Notes under the pieces: generated by a model
What the model was told of the DNA's origin: nothing
Seen by the model: the letters and a program-made list of their open reading frames with translations, nothing else
The model's database searches: none
DNA from: CAYJFG01 sp964369405
GTDB taxonomy: Bacteria; Bacillota; Clostridia; Oscillospirales; Acutalibacteraceae
Direction of reading: 5' to 3'
Length of the DNA: 28,962 bases
Assembly: GCA_964369405.1 (NCBI GenBank)
Contig: CAYJGB010000022.1
Coordinates: forward strand, 1-28,962
In this document: one piece after another, positions 7,157 to 16,566 of the stretch
How positions within the stretch are numbered: the stretch's first letter is position 1
Layout: every line of letters starts with the position of its first letter
Program-made: the position numbers and the translations under genes

Positions 7157-8135
7157 AAAATACGATGAAATTATGAAAAATATATCAGTTACTCCAGAGA
7201 TGAAAGAAAGAATTTTACAGAATATAAATAATGAAAAAAAAACTCCAGAAACTGAAAAACAAACTGCAATAGAAAAAACTAAAATTATAAAATTTAATCA
7301 GTATAAAAGGCAAATTGTTACAGCAGCATGTTTAGTTATAGCTGTATTAACTGCTATAGTTGTTCCTGATTTTTATAAAAATAATGATGTTAACGAAAAT
7401 CTACCTACTTCAGGTAGTTTAAATCAAACTGAACCTAGCTTAAATGGAGAGGTGCCAAGTGAAGAGGATACGCACGAAGATTTTCCTACTATGAGTGGGG
7501 AGGATTTAGAAGAACCATCTACTTCTTTGAGTGAAAATCCAGATAGTGGCACTAGTAATCCACTTATAGTTGCACCTACAGAAAATATAGTGGATATAAC
7601 TACTATGCCAACACCAACGCCATCAGAAGGGAACGAAACTCAACCTACTTCATTGATTAAGCCAGATGATAGTAATAATAATGATAACAATAACGATGGT
7701 AACAATGGGAATGATAATAAACCAACTCTTGATATAGTTGAATATGAAACGGCTCAAGAGCTAGAAGAAGCGGTAGGTTTTGAGGTGGACGAGCTATTAA
7801 ATTTACCAATGTTTGATTATATAGAAAAATATTCCATGATGAATAGCTCAATAGCTAGAATAGTTTATGTGAAAGAAGATTCGCTTATTACTATTAAAAA
7901 ATCTATGGATAATGAGGTTAATTCTGGTGATGGAATTGAATATCCTACAGAAAAAACCATAGTAGTTGATGGTTTTGATGTAACAATGAAAGGTTATGAA
8001 AAAGGATATGTGTTTTGTGAGTGGTTTAACAATAGGTATTTTTATTCTACCTATATCGATAACCAAAATGATGATAATGCAATATTTTTATCTGAAGAAG
8101 ATGTTGTTGAATTGGTAGAGCTTATTAATAGGTGA
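7143..8135 (+). CDS. Membrane anti-sigma factor candidate with DUF4367-like sensor domain
   Basis: A 330-aa single-pass membrane protein. Residues 1-56 are cytoplasmic and contain YDEIMKNISVTPEMKERIL, a pattern common at the N-terminus of clostridial DUF4367 anti-sigma factors. Residues 57-76 form the membrane helix. Residues 80-205 are a low-complexity Ser/Thr/Pro/Asn/Asp-rich linker that would span the wall. Residues 208-330 form one DUF4367-like domain (ELEEAVGFEVDE, then FCEWFNNRYFYS) resembling the repeats of the secreted protein upstream. The start overlaps the sigma gene and has GGAGG 4 bp before the ATG; the TTG at 7149 has better spacing. Holding the sigma factor at the membrane until an external signal arrives is inferred from family and context. 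Confidence 0.82.
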   Translation: MILSKKYDEIMKNISVTPEMKERILQNINNEKKTPETEKQTAIEKTKIIKFNQYKRQIVTAACLVIAVLTAIVVPDFYKNNDVNENLPTSGSLNQTEPSLNGEVPSEEDTHEDFPTMSGEDLEEPSTSLSENPDSGTSNPLIVAPTENIVDITTMPTPTPSEGNETQPTSLIKPDDSNNNDNNNDGNNGNDNKPTLDIVEYETAQELEEAVGFEVDELLNLPMFDYIEKYSMMNSSIARIVYVKEDSLITIKKSMDNEVNSGDGIEYPTEKTIVVDGFDVTMKGYEKGYVFCEWFNNRYFYSTYIDNQNDDNAIFLSEEDVVELVELINR

Positions 8136-8152
8136 AATTTAATATAGATTTT

Positions 8153-8194
8153 AAAGCCTTAGACAAACTTAAAACATTTGTGTAAGGCTTTTTT
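8153..8194 (+). terminator. Rho-independent terminator of the sigma operon
   Basis: AAAGCCTTA (8153-8161) pairs with TAAGGCTTT (8183-8191), with a further inner ACAAA/TTTGT pairing, and a T run follows. It closes the operon beginning near 4432. Confidence 0.92.
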
Positions 8195-8332
8195 GAATAA
8201 ACTGTATTTATTTTTAAATTTATAACTAAAAACCCTTTTAAATTTAATAAATATGAGTTATAATTAACATATATATATAAATATATCGTTATTTGTATTA
8301 TGCACAAAATATATGTGAAAAGGATGTTTTGT

Positions 8333-9298
8333 ATGAAAAAAGAATTTACCGTGTCTTTAGAAAATATTATTGAGGAATTATCTCTAAAAATTGTATATAT
8401 GCCTAAATCTGCTGAAGAAATTTTGATTTCATCAAGAGATATTGATAGACCTGGTGTTGAACTCGCTGGTTACTTGAAATTTTTTGATGAAAAAAGAATT
8501 ATTGTTTTAGGTCATACTGAATTGTCTTACTTAGAAACTCTTTCTGATGATTGTAGGTATAATAATCTTAATTCCATTATTGAACTTAAGCCTCCTGCTA
8601 TTGTATTGACTAGAGATCAAGAAGCTCCTCCACTATTAGTTGAGCTGTGTAAAAAATTTGAAGTACCTATTCTTATTAGTGAGGATACTACATCTTCTTT
8701 TACAGCGAGTATAAGTTCTCACCTTAATGTAGAGCTTGCTCCTAGGGTTACTCGTCATGGCGTTTTAGTTGAAGTTTATGGTGAGGGATTACTTTTAACT
8801 GGTGATAGCGGTGTTGGTAAAAGTGAAACAGCTATTGAATTAATTAAACGAGGTCATAGGCTTATTGCTGATGATGCTGTAGAAATAAGACGTGTTTCTA
8901 AAAAAACTTTAGTTGGGACTTCTCCAGAAAATATTAGACACTTTATTGAACTTCGTGGCATCGGTATTATTAATGCTAGACGTATTTTTGGTATGGGTGC
9001 TGTAAAACTTACTGAGAAAATAGATATGGTTATCAATATGGAGCTATGGGACAGTTCTAAAGTTTATGATAGAATGGGTATGGATAATGAATATACTGAT
9101 ATATTAGGGATAGAAGTGCCTATACTTACTATACCTGTAAAGCCTGGTAGAAACTTAGCTGTTATTATTGAAGTTGCTTCTATGAACAACAGACAAAAGA
9201 AAATGGGTTATAACGCTGCTCAAGAACTACTTGCAAGTTTAGGTATGGAATTTTCTAAAGACGAAGTTAGTGGAAAAAACAAAATAGATTGGATTTAA
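8333..9298 (+). CDS. hprK: HPr kinase/phosphorylase
   Basis: Bifunctional enzyme that phosphorylates HPr on Ser46 and removes that phosphate, driving CcpA-dependent carbon catabolite repression in Gram-positive bacteria. The Walker A loop GDSGVGKSE is at residues 157-165, followed by LIADDAVEI, and the HprK signature region ELRGIGIINARRIFG comes next. N-terminal residues 1-130 form the family's regulatory domain. The protein is 321 aa from ATG 8333, preceded by AAAGGATG; the frame is open to 8300 but that start has no ribosome-binding site. It opens a long same-strand run of core genes after a terminator, and a lone TATAAT at 8259-8264 may be its -10. Confidence 0.95.
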   Translation: MKKEFTVSLENIIEELSLKIVYMPKSAEEILISSRDIDRPGVELAGYLKFFDEKRIIVLGHTELSYLETLSDDCRYNNLNSIIELKPPAIVLTRDQEAPPLLVELCKKFEVPILISEDTTSSFTASISSHLNVELAPRVTRHGVLVEVYGEGLLLTGDSGVGKSETAIELIKRGHRLIADDAVEIRRVSKKTLVGTSPENIRHFIELRGIGIINARRIFGMGAVKLTEKIDMVINMELWDSSKVYDRMGMDNEYTDILGIEVPILTIPVKPGRNLAVIIEVASMNNRQKKMGYNAAQELLASLGMEFSKDEVSGKNKIDWI

Positions 9299-9364
9299 CT
9301 TTATTATGCTATGATTAATTTACTTTTATTTTTATGCATATACTTTTAAAAGGTGGTTAACGTA

Positions 9365-10087
9365 ATGAAAATTATTGCAGATACACATACACATACTATT
9401 GCTTCTACTCATGCTTATTCTACGGTTCAAGAAATGGTTATGGCTGCTAAAGAAAAAGAACTTTATGCTATAGCTATTACTGACCATGCTCAAACTATGC
9501 CAGGCTCTCCTAGAGAATGGTACTTTGATAATTTAGTCGCTATTCCTGATTTTTTATACGGTGTAAGAGTTTTAAAAGGTATTGAAGCTAATGTTACCAA
9601 TTTTAAGGGTGATATTGATGTGCCACTACATCTTCAAAAATCTCTTGATTGGATAGTAGCATCAATACACGATGTAACGTTAGAAAAAGATGAAGAGCCT
9701 ACTGTCGAAAACTTTACTAAACTATGGCTTAATGTATGTAAAAATCCATATGTACGTGTTATTGGTCATAGTGGTAGCCAAGAGTTTAAATATGACTATG
9801 AAAGAGTAATTCCTGAATTTGGTAAAAGTGGCAAACTCGTTGAGATAAATAACGCTACATTTAGATTTAGAAAAAATTCTCTACCAAATTGTAAGCAAAT
9901 TGCTTTGACTTGTAAAAAATATAATGTGCCTGTTATTGTTAATACTGATGCACATTTTTCCACAGCAGTCGGTAATGGTGATGAAGTTTTAAAGTCGCTT
10001 AAAGAGATAGATTTTCCAGAAGAATTAATTGTTAATACTAATGTAGATAGATTTAAAGCATATTTAGATAAATATGTTAATAGATAA
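9365..10087 (+). CDS. PHP-domain phosphatase (YcdX-like)
   Basis: Member of the polymerase and histidinol phosphatase superfamily with a complete set of metal-binding motifs: DTHTHT at the N-terminus, ITDHA at about residue 42, GIEANV, a central ASIHD, GHSG and the C-terminal NTDAHF. This arrangement matches the YcdX/YcjX-type stand-alone phosphatases of about 240 aa; the substrate is unknown, so no symbol is given. ATG 9365 has AAAGGTGG upstream at good spacing. The earlier GTG in frame lies within that ribosome-binding site. It sits between hprK and murB, 15 bp ahead of the latter, so co-transcription is likely. Confidence 0.88.
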   Translation: MKIIADTHTHTIASTHAYSTVQEMVMAAKEKELYAIAITDHAQTMPGSPREWYFDNLVAIPDFLYGVRVLKGIEANVTNFKGDIDVPLHLQKSLDWIVASIHDVTLEKDEEPTVENFTKLWLNVCKNPYVRVIGHSGSQEFKYDYERVIPEFGKSGKLVEINNATFRFRKNSLPNCKQIALTCKKYNVPVIVNTDAHFSTAVGNGDEVLKSLKEIDFPEELIVNTNVDRFKAYLDKYVNR

Positions 10088-10102
10088 ATTTGTGAGGTTT
10101 TT

Positions 10103-11026
10103 ATGTCAGATTTGAACAATATAGTTAATGTAGCTAAAAAAACAGGCTGTTTAGTTTTTCAAAATGAGCCTTTAAAAAAGCATACATCTTTTAAAATAGG
10201 TGGCAATGCATCTCTTTTAGTAGTTGTAAATGATGTTAATGCATTAAAAGAGCTTATGAATGTATGTAATAAGGAGAATTATCCAATACTAATACTTGGT
10301 AAAGGTTCTAATGTTTTGGCAGATGATGACGGCATTGAAAGCGTTGTTATAAAATTAGATGGTGACTTTAAGAAAATTGAACTTATAGATAATGAAACTA
10401 TTTACTGTGGAGCAGGGCTTAATTTGAGTAAATTATGCTACTTTGCCCTTCAACATAGTTTAAGTGGTTTAGAATTTGCATGGGGCATACCTGGTACTGT
10501 TGGTGGTGCTGTTTATATGAACGCTGGTGCTTATGGTGGCGAGATGAAAGACGTTCTTTTTGAGTGTAGTCACATTGATTTAAATGGAGTTGAGTCTAAA
10601 TTTTCTAGTGAAGAGTTAGATTTATCTTATAGGCACAGTGTATATTCATGTGATAAGTATATTATTACTGGTGCTATTTTAAAACTAAATAAAAGTAGTA
10701 TGGAAGAAATTCGAGATAAAATGGACGATTTTTTGAACAGGCGAAAAGATAAACAGCCTCTTGAATATCCAAGTGCTGGCAGTGTGTTTAAAAGACCTAT
10801 TGATAACTTTGCGGGAAGTTTAATAGAAAAATCTAACTTAAAAGGTTATTCAATCGGTGGTGCTAAAGTTAGTACAAAACACGCAGGATTTATTATCAAT
10901 AAAGAAAACGCAACTGCTAATGATGTTAAAAACTTAATTAAACATATTCAAGATAAAGTAAAGCAAGAACACAACATTGACTTAGAATGTGAAGTTAAAT
11001 TTATAGGTGGTAAAAAGCAGAAATAA
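10103..11026 (+). CDS. murB: UDP-N-acetylenolpyruvoylglucosamine reductase
   Basis: FAD- and NADPH-dependent reductase for the second committed step of peptidoglycan precursor synthesis, giving UDP-N-acetylmuramate. FAD-binding motifs are clear: LGKGSNVLADD and GLEFAWGIPGTVGGAVYMNAGAY (split here over two blocks). YRHSVY and SAGSVFKRP provide the active-site Arg and Ser regions, and the C-terminal LECEVKFIG carries the catalytic Glu. At 307 aa and lacking the extra loop of the E. coli enzyme it is the type II form usual in Firmicutes. It starts 15 bp after the PHP gene. Confidence 0.97.
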   Translation: MSDLNNIVNVAKKTGCLVFQNEPLKKHTSFKIGGNASLLVVVNDVNALKELMNVCNKENYPILILGKGSNVLADDDGIESVVIKLDGDFKKIELIDNETIYCGAGLNLSKLCYFALQHSLSGLEFAWGIPGTVGGAVYMNAGAYGGEMKDVLFECSHIDLNGVESKFSSEELDLSYRHSVYSCDKYIITGAILKLNKSSMEEIRDKMDDFLNRRKDKQPLEYPSAGSVFKRPIDNFAGSLIEKSNLKGYSIGGAKVSTKHAGFIINKENATANDVKNLIKHIQDKVKQEHNIDLECEVKFIGGKKQK

Positions 11027-11061
11027 GTAAAACAAACATATCGTATTAAAGGAGACAAATT

Positions 11062-11925
11062 ATGGGATTTTTAATTATATGTGGTTACTCTGGTGCAGGT
11101 AAAACAACGGCACTTCGTACATTAGAGGATATAGACTATTACTGTGTTGATAATCTGCCACCAGCTCTTATAGAAACTTTTTATGATTTATGTAAACAAT
11201 CATCAGAAGAAAGATTTAAAAAAGTTGCGATTGTTACTAATCTTAGAAGTGAAGAAGATTTAGTTAATATGGGTGATGTATTAATTAAACTTCATCAACA
11301 AAAGAAGAACTATAAGATTTTGTTTTTAGATGCTAAAAAAGATACTCTTATCAAACGCTACAAAGAAACCAGAAAGAAACACCCTTTGATTTCTAAAGAA
11401 AAAGTTCTTACTGTTGATGCTATAAATATTGAAAAAGAATTGCTTAAAAATGTTAAACCTTATATTAGTTACACTATAGACACCACATTGTTGTCTTCTT
11501 CTCAACTTAAAGAGCGAGTTAAAACTTTGTTTTTAGGTGACTCTAAAACTTCGCTTACTGTTACTTGTATGTCATTTGGTTTTAAATATGGTGCTCCTGT
11601 CGAGGCTGATTTGATTTTTGATGTGCGTTGCTTGCCTAATCCTTTTTATATTGAAGAGCTAAAATATAAAACAGGGCTTGAGGATAGCGTTAAACAATAT
11701 GTCATGAAATGGGATAACACTAAAGGGCTTATCAAAAGAATAAAAGATTATATGGATTATGCACTTCCTCTTTATAAGGAAGAGGGAAAAAGTCAATTAG
11801 TTGTTGCTTTTGGCTGCACTGGTGGAAAACATAGAAGTGTCGCATTATCTCAAGATATGTATAATTATTTGATTGATAACGGTCAAACTGCTAGTGTGCA
11901 TCATAGAGATATAAGAAAAGCATAA
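11062..11925 (+). CDS. rapZ: RapZ/YvcJ-family nucleotide-binding protein
   Basis: P-loop protein of the RapZ (YvcJ) family. Walker A GYSGAGKTT is at residues 8-16, followed by the family block EDIDYYCVDNLPPALI. C-terminal motifs are MSFGFKYG, DLIFDVRCLPNPF and FGCTGGKHRSVA, all typical. In E. coli RapZ guides RNase E to the sRNA GlmZ to balance glucosamine-6-phosphate; in Firmicutes the role is less clear, with links to nucleotide-dependent regulation and cell-wall metabolism. The 287-aa length is standard, and a ribosome-binding site (AAAGGAG) precedes the ATG. It keeps its usual position between murB and whiA. Confidence 0.95.
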   Translation: MGFLIICGYSGAGKTTALRTLEDIDYYCVDNLPPALIETFYDLCKQSSEERFKKVAIVTNLRSEEDLVNMGDVLIKLHQQKKNYKILFLDAKKDTLIKRYKETRKKHPLISKEKVLTVDAINIEKELLKNVKPYISYTIDTTLLSSSQLKERVKTLFLGDSKTSLTVTCMSFGFKYGAPVEADLIFDVRCLPNPFYIEELKYKTGLEDSVKQYVMKWDNTKGLIKRIKDYMDYALPLYKEEGKSQLVVAFGCTGGKHRSVALSQDMYNYLIDNGQTASVHHRDIRKA

Positions 11926-11931
11926 GTTGTC

Positions 11932-11984
11932 ATATGTGGTCGCCTATATTCTATTCTTATTGTAGAATTTTGGCGACCGTATAT
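11932..11984 (+). other. Long hairpin between rapZ and whiA
   Basis: ATATGTGGTCGCC (from 11932) pairs with GGCGACCGTATAT (to 11984) over 13 positions including two G-U pairs, with a further ATTCTA/TAGAAT pairing inside. No T run follows, so it is not a standard terminator; an mRNA processing or stability element is possible. Confidence 0.65.
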
Positions 11985-12015
11985 AGTTTATAATATATTT
12001 AGAAAGGTTTTTATC

Positions 12016-12936
12016 ATGTCTTTTTCTTCTGATACTAAAAAAGAACTTTGTAATTTTAATTCAAACGATATTAGTAATTTGAAAGCAGAAGCATATGGGT
12101 TTTTGCTTTTTGTGAAAAAATTTACAAGTGACGATATAGTTTTATCGACTGAAAATCCATATGTAGCTGATAGATTTTCTTATCTGTTATCTACTGTTTG
12201 GCAAGTTATTACTGAAAAGAAATCTACACTCACTGGTAAAAGGAATAGTACACATTTATATACGGTGAATGTACCGTTAAAAAGCGATTGCAATATTATT
12301 TTTGAAGATTTAGGTCATAGCAAAAGTGATGTTTCTCTTAGAATTAATAGGGCTAATTTATATTCTGAGGAGTCTATATCATATTTCTTGCGTGGTGTAT
12401 TTTTATGTTGTGGTACTGTTAGTAACCCCGAAAAAGAATATCATTTGGAGTTTTTTGTTTCATTTAAAAACCTATGCAATGATTTATGTAAAATTGTCTT
12501 TGAAATAGATGTATTAAATATTAAAATGAAGACAATAGTGCGTAAAGGAAATTATATGTTATATATTAAAGATAGTGAAAAAATATCTGACTTTCTAGCG
12601 TTTATTGAAGCTCCCATTGCGTCTATGAATATTATAAATACCAAGATATTAAAAGGTATTAGAAACGATTTAAATAGAAAAAATAATTTTGAGGTTGCAA
12701 ATATTGAAAAAATTGCATCAGCTGCTTTTGACCAAATAAAGGCAATAGAAAAAATAAAAGAAAAAAAAGGGCTTAATAGTTTACCTAAAGAGCTTAGAGA
12801 ATTAGCACAACTACGTTTAGAACACGAGGAGTATTCCTTAAGAGATTTAGGCAAAATGTTAAATCCTCCGATTAGTAGAAGTGGAGTAAATCACAGAATT
12901 AAAAAAATCCTTGAAATAGCAAAAGATTGTGAATAG
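12016..12936 (+). CDS. whiA: DNA-binding protein WhiA
   Basis: WhiA links cell division and chromosome segregation in Gram-positive bacteria. The N-terminal part (about 1-190) resembles the degenerate LAGLIDADG homing-endonuclease fold, starting SFSSDTKKELCNF and including YFLRGVFLCCGTV. The C-terminal part holds the conserved helix-turn-helix, RELAQLRLEHEEYSLRDLG and SRSGVNHRIKKI. Length 306 aa is normal. It has AGAAAGG upstream of the ATG and ends 12 bp before dnaE, so they are probably co-transcribed. The genes that often accompany it in Firmicutes (yvcK, and an HPr-like crh) are not here. Confidence 0.96.
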   Translation: MSFSSDTKKELCNFNSNDISNLKAEAYGFLLFVKKFTSDDIVLSTENPYVADRFSYLLSTVWQVITEKKSTLTGKRNSTHLYTVNVPLKSDCNIIFEDLGHSKSDVSLRINRANLYSEESISYFLRGVFLCCGTVSNPEKEYHLEFFVSFKNLCNDLCKIVFEIDVLNIKMKTIVRKGNYMLYIKDSEKISDFLAFIEAPIASMNIINTKILKGIRNDLNRKNNFEVANIEKIASAAFDQIKAIEKIKEKKGLNSLPKELRELAQLRLEHEEYSLRDLGKMLNPPISRSGVNHRIKKILEIAKDCE

Positions 12937-12948
12937 AGGTGAGTTATA

Positions 12949-15900
12949 ATGGCGTTTGTGCATTTGCATTTGCATAGTGAGTATAGTTTGTTAGATGGTG
13001 CGTGTAAATTAAAAAATATAGTTAAAATTGCTAAGGAAAGTGGACAAAGTGCCGTAGCAGTAACTGACCATGGTAATATGTATGGTGCTATTGATTTTTA
13101 TAAACTAGCAAAGAGTGAAGGTGTAAAACCGATTATAGGTTGTGAAGTGTATGTTGCAAAGCGTACAAGGTTTGATAAAACGCCTGAATTTGATAGAGAG
13201 AACAGGCATTTAGTATTACTTTGTAAAAATAATAAAGGGTATGAAAATTTAATAAAATTAGTTTCTATGGCGTGGACTCAAGGTTTTTATAATAAACCTC
13301 GGGTAGATGATGAAATTTTAGAAAAATATAGCGAGGGTTTAATTTGTTTAAGTGCTTGCTTAGCAGGTGAGTTACCACGTTTGATTTTAAATAACGAATA
13401 CGATAACGCTAAGAAGAAAGCCATATATTACAACAATATTTATGGTGATGGGAATTATTATATAGAAATTCAAGACCATGGAATAGAAGAACAAAAACTA
13501 GTAAATAAACAATTGATAAAAATATCAAAAGAAACAGGTATACCTCTTGTTGCTACTAATGATTGTCATTATATAAAAAAAGAAGATAATAAAATGCATA
13601 ATATTTTACTATGTATTCAGACTAACCATACTGTTTTAGATGATAATAAAATGGAATTTGCTACAGATGAATTTTATTATAAATCTGAAGAAGAGATGAG
13701 AGAATTATTTAAAGATAATCAAGATGCAATTGATAATACTGCTAAAATAGCTAAGATGTGCAATGTTGAATTTGAGTTTGGACAAACTAAATTACCACAT
13801 TTTGAAGTGCCAAACAACAAAGACCATTTTGAGTATTTTAAAGAGTTATGCTATATTGGACTATATCAAAAATATGGTAACAGCCCAGATAATAGCATTA
13901 TAGATAGACTAGAATATGAACTTAACACAGTTAATACGATGGGGTATGTTGATTATTATTTGATTGTAAATGATTTTATTCGATATGCTAAATCTCAAAA
14001 CATACCTGTAGGACCTGGTAGAGGTTCTGGTGCTGGAAGTCTAGCGGCTTACTGCATAGGTATTACTGGTATAGACCCTATAAAACAAAACTTACTTTTT
14101 GAACGTTTTTTAAACCCTGAGCGTGTTAGTATGCCTGACTTCGATATAGACTTTTGCAAAGACAGGCGACAAGAAGTTATTGACTATGTTATTAGAAAAT
14201 ATGGCGAAGACCATGTGGCACAAATTATAGCCTTCGGTACAATGGCTGCAAGGGCTGCTATTAGAGATGTTGGACGTGCCTTAGCTATGCCGTATGCTAC
14301 TGTAGATGTTATTGCTAAATTAATACCAACCGACTTGAAAATGACAATAGAGAAAGCACTTAGTATATCTAAAGAGTTAAAAGATAAATACGACACAGAT
14401 TATAAAGTGCGTGAGCTTGTAGATATGTCTATGAGTATTGAGGGTATGCCAAGACATGCAACTACTCACGCAGCTGGGGTAGTTATTACTAAATTACCAG
14501 TAGATGCTTATGTTCCACTTGCTAAAAACGATGAAGCTATTGTAACGCAGTACACAATGGGTACTTTAGAAAATTTAGGACTTTTAAAAATGGATTTTTT
14601 AGGGCTTAGGAATTTAACTGTAATTAAGCAAGCTCAACTTATGATTTTAAAAAGCAATTCAACCTTTAAAGAGAGCGATATTTTAGAAGATGATGTAGAT
14701 GTATTTAAAATGCTTTCAAACGGCTTTTCTGAGGGCGTGTTCCAGTTTGAATCGCAAGGCATGAAAAACGTTTTAACGCAGTTAAAACCAACTTCAATTG
14801 AAGATTTAATCGCTGTAATATCGCTTTACAGACCAGGGCCTATGGATTCTATTCCTATGTACATTAAAAACAGGCACAACCCTAAAGGTATCAAATATAA
14901 ACACCCACTCCTAAAAGATATATTAGAAGTTACTTACGGTTGCATAGTTTATCAAGAACAAGTTATGCAAATTTTTAGGACTTTAGCTGGATACTCCTTA
15001 GGTAGAGCAGATATTTTAAGACGTGCTATGTCTAAAAAGAAAAAAGAAGAGATGGATATTCAAAAGAATATTTTTGTAAATGGTCTTTTAGATGATGACG
15101 GTACTATTTTAGTTGATGGTTGTATTAGGCGTGGAGTAGATAAAACTACTGCTTTATCTATATTTAGCGATATGGAAAGCTTTGCTTCTTATGCGTTTAA
15201 TAAATCTCATGCTGCAGCGTATGCTGATATTTCTTATAAGACTGCTTGGTATAAATGTCATTATCCTAAAGAGTATTTATCGGCTCTTTTAACAAGTGTA
15301 CTTGACAATGCTAACAAACTATTATCTTACACTTCTGAATGTAAAAGACTTAGCATAGATGTTTTACCTCCAGATATTAATGTTAGTACAGAAGCTTTTA
15401 CAGTCTATAAAGGCGACATTAGATTTGGTTTGCTTGCTATAAAAAATTTAGGACGTGCTTTTATTGATGAAATTGTAAAAGAGAGAAATAACGGACAATT
15501 TACTTCATTTTATAATTTTTGTAAACGTATGCATGGTAAAGGTATGAATAGTAGGTCGGTTGAAAGTCTTATTAAAAGTGGTGCATTAGATAATTTAAAT
15601 TTAAATCGTAGACAAATGCTTTTAAATCTTAAAACTGTATTAGATGGTTTAGATATGGATAGGCGTAAAAATATTGATGGTCAACTTAGCATATTTGATA
15701 GTGTCGATATTAAGCAAAATATAGAGCCTGAGTTTAAATATGTAGAAGAGTTTAAGTCTTCTAAACTTCTTTCTATGGAGAAAGAAATTGCTGGTATGTA
15801 TTTGTCTGGTCACCCAATGCTTAAATATGAGGAAATGATAAAATACTTAAAGACAGATAGAATATCTAATATATTAAACTCTGAAAGCGTTATATCTAAA

Positions 15901-16437
15901 TACAGAGATGGTACGAAAGTTAGAGTAATTGCTGCTGTTTCGTCAGTGGATTTAAAATCGACTAGAAATAACGAGCTTATGGCTTTTGTTAAAATTGAAG
16001 ATGTTACTGCTACTATGGAAATGTTAGTATTTCCACAAACAATGACTCAGTATGGTGGGCTTATAAATGATGGTAATGTTTTAGATATTTTAGGAACACT
16101 TAGCTTAAGAGAAGAGGAAGATGCAAAAATACTATGTAACAAGGTGTCTATAGCATCAAAAAAAGTTCCAAATCAAAAAGTAATAAATGATAGCTTAAAT
16201 AATAAACAAACTCTATACTTAAAGGTCGATAGCAAAGGAAGTATTCAGTTCAATGAAGTTATTAATATTTTAAGTAAGCATAATGGCAATTGCCCTGTTG
16301 TAATGAAAATAACTGATACTAACACTCAGCTTAATGCAAATAAAAATTTATATGTTAGTGTTAATAAATCATTAATATATGCATTAAAAATGCTTTTAGG
16401 TGAGGGTAATGTTGTAGTAAAATCTTTAACGCAATAA
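12949..16437 (+). CDS. dnaE: DNA polymerase III subunit alpha (DnaE)
   Basis: Replicative C-family polymerase, 1162 aa, the usual length for DnaE1. An N-terminal PHP domain begins VHLHLHSEYSLLDGACK and includes VTDHGNMYG and NDCHYI. The polymerase core has PVGPGRGSGAGSL and catalytic aspartates D399 and D401 in MPDFDIDF, with a third acidic residue near D549 (LKMDFLGLRNL). Further on are SLYRPGPMDSIP and YQEQVMQIF, then the tandem helix-hairpin-helix region and an OB-fold at about 985-1035. No intein or frameshift is visible. The ribosome-binding site is AGAGGTG. It follows whiA by 12 bp and precedes pfkA, a common clostridial order. Confidence 0.98.
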   Translation: MAFVHLHLHSEYSLLDGACKLKNIVKIAKESGQSAVAVTDHGNMYGAIDFYKLAKSEGVKPIIGCEVYVAKRTRFDKTPEFDRENRHLVLLCKNNKGYENLIKLVSMAWTQGFYNKPRVDDEILEKYSEGLICLSACLAGELPRLILNNEYDNAKKKAIYYNNIYGDGNYYIEIQDHGIEEQKLVNKQLIKISKETGIPLVATNDCHYIKKEDNKMHNILLCIQTNHTVLDDNKMEFATDEFYYKSEEEMRELFKDNQDAIDNTAKIAKMCNVEFEFGQTKLPHFEVPNNKDHFEYFKELCYIGLYQKYGNSPDNSIIDRLEYELNTVNTMGYVDYYLIVNDFIRYAKSQNIPVGPGRGSGAGSLAAYCIGITGIDPIKQNLLFERFLNPERVSMPDFDIDFCKDRRQEVIDYVIRKYGEDHVAQIIAFGTMAARAAIRDVGRALAMPYATVDVIAKLIPTDLKMTIEKALSISKELKDKYDTDYKVRELVDMSMSIEGMPRHATTHAAGVVITKLPVDAYVPLAKNDEAIVTQYTMGTLENLGLLKMDFLGLRNLTVIKQAQLMILKSNSTFKESDILEDDVDVFKMLSNGFSEGVFQFESQGMKNVLTQLKPTSIEDLIAVISLYRPGPMDSIPMYIKNRHNPKGIKYKHPLLKDILEVTYGCIVYQEQVMQIFRTLAGYSLGRADILRRAMSKKKKEEMDIQKNIFVNGLLDDDGTILVDGCIRRGVDKTTALSIFSDMESFASYAFNKSHAAAYADISYKTAWYKCHYPKEYLSALLTSVLDNANKLLSYTSECKRLSIDVLPPDINVSTEAFTVYKGDIRFGLLAIKNLGRAFIDEIVKERNNGQFTSFYNFCKRMHGKGMNSRSVESLIKSGALDNLNLNRRQMLLNLKTVLDGLDMDRRKNIDGQLSIFDSVDIKQNIEPEFKYVEEFKSSKLLSMEKEIAGMYLSGHPMLKYEEMIKYLKTDRISNILNSESVISKYRDGTKVRVIAAVSSVDLKSTRNNELMAFVKIEDVTATMEMLVFPQTMTQYGGLINDGNVLDILGTLSLREEEDAKILCNKVSIASKKVPNQKVINDSLNNKQTLYLKVDSKGSIQFNEVINILSKHNGNCPVVMKITDTNTQLNANKNLYVSVNKSLIYALKMLLGEGNVVVKSLTQ

Positions 16438-16495
16438 TCTAATTTTGTGTATATTTTAAAAATGTAAATCATATTAAAAAAATTTCTAAAAACAC

Positions 16496-16525
16496 TTGAT
16501 TATTGTATCTTATTTGTACTATAAT
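16496..16525 (+). promoter_or_regulatory. Promoter of pfkA
   Basis: TTGATT (16496-16501), 18 bp, TATAAT (16520-16525), a good sigma-A site 41 bp before the pfkA start codon. It gives pfkA, and probably ispH-rpsA, a transcript independent of dnaE. Confidence 0.75.
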
Positions 16526-16566
16526 TATATACAGCGAAATTATATAGTTTATCGGAGGTAATTAAA

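Noticed and set aside
7401..7416. LPTSG in the anti-sigma protein as a sortase signal
   Set aside because: It lies just after the membrane helix in the linker and is not followed by a hydrophobic segment and basic tail, which a sorting signal needs.
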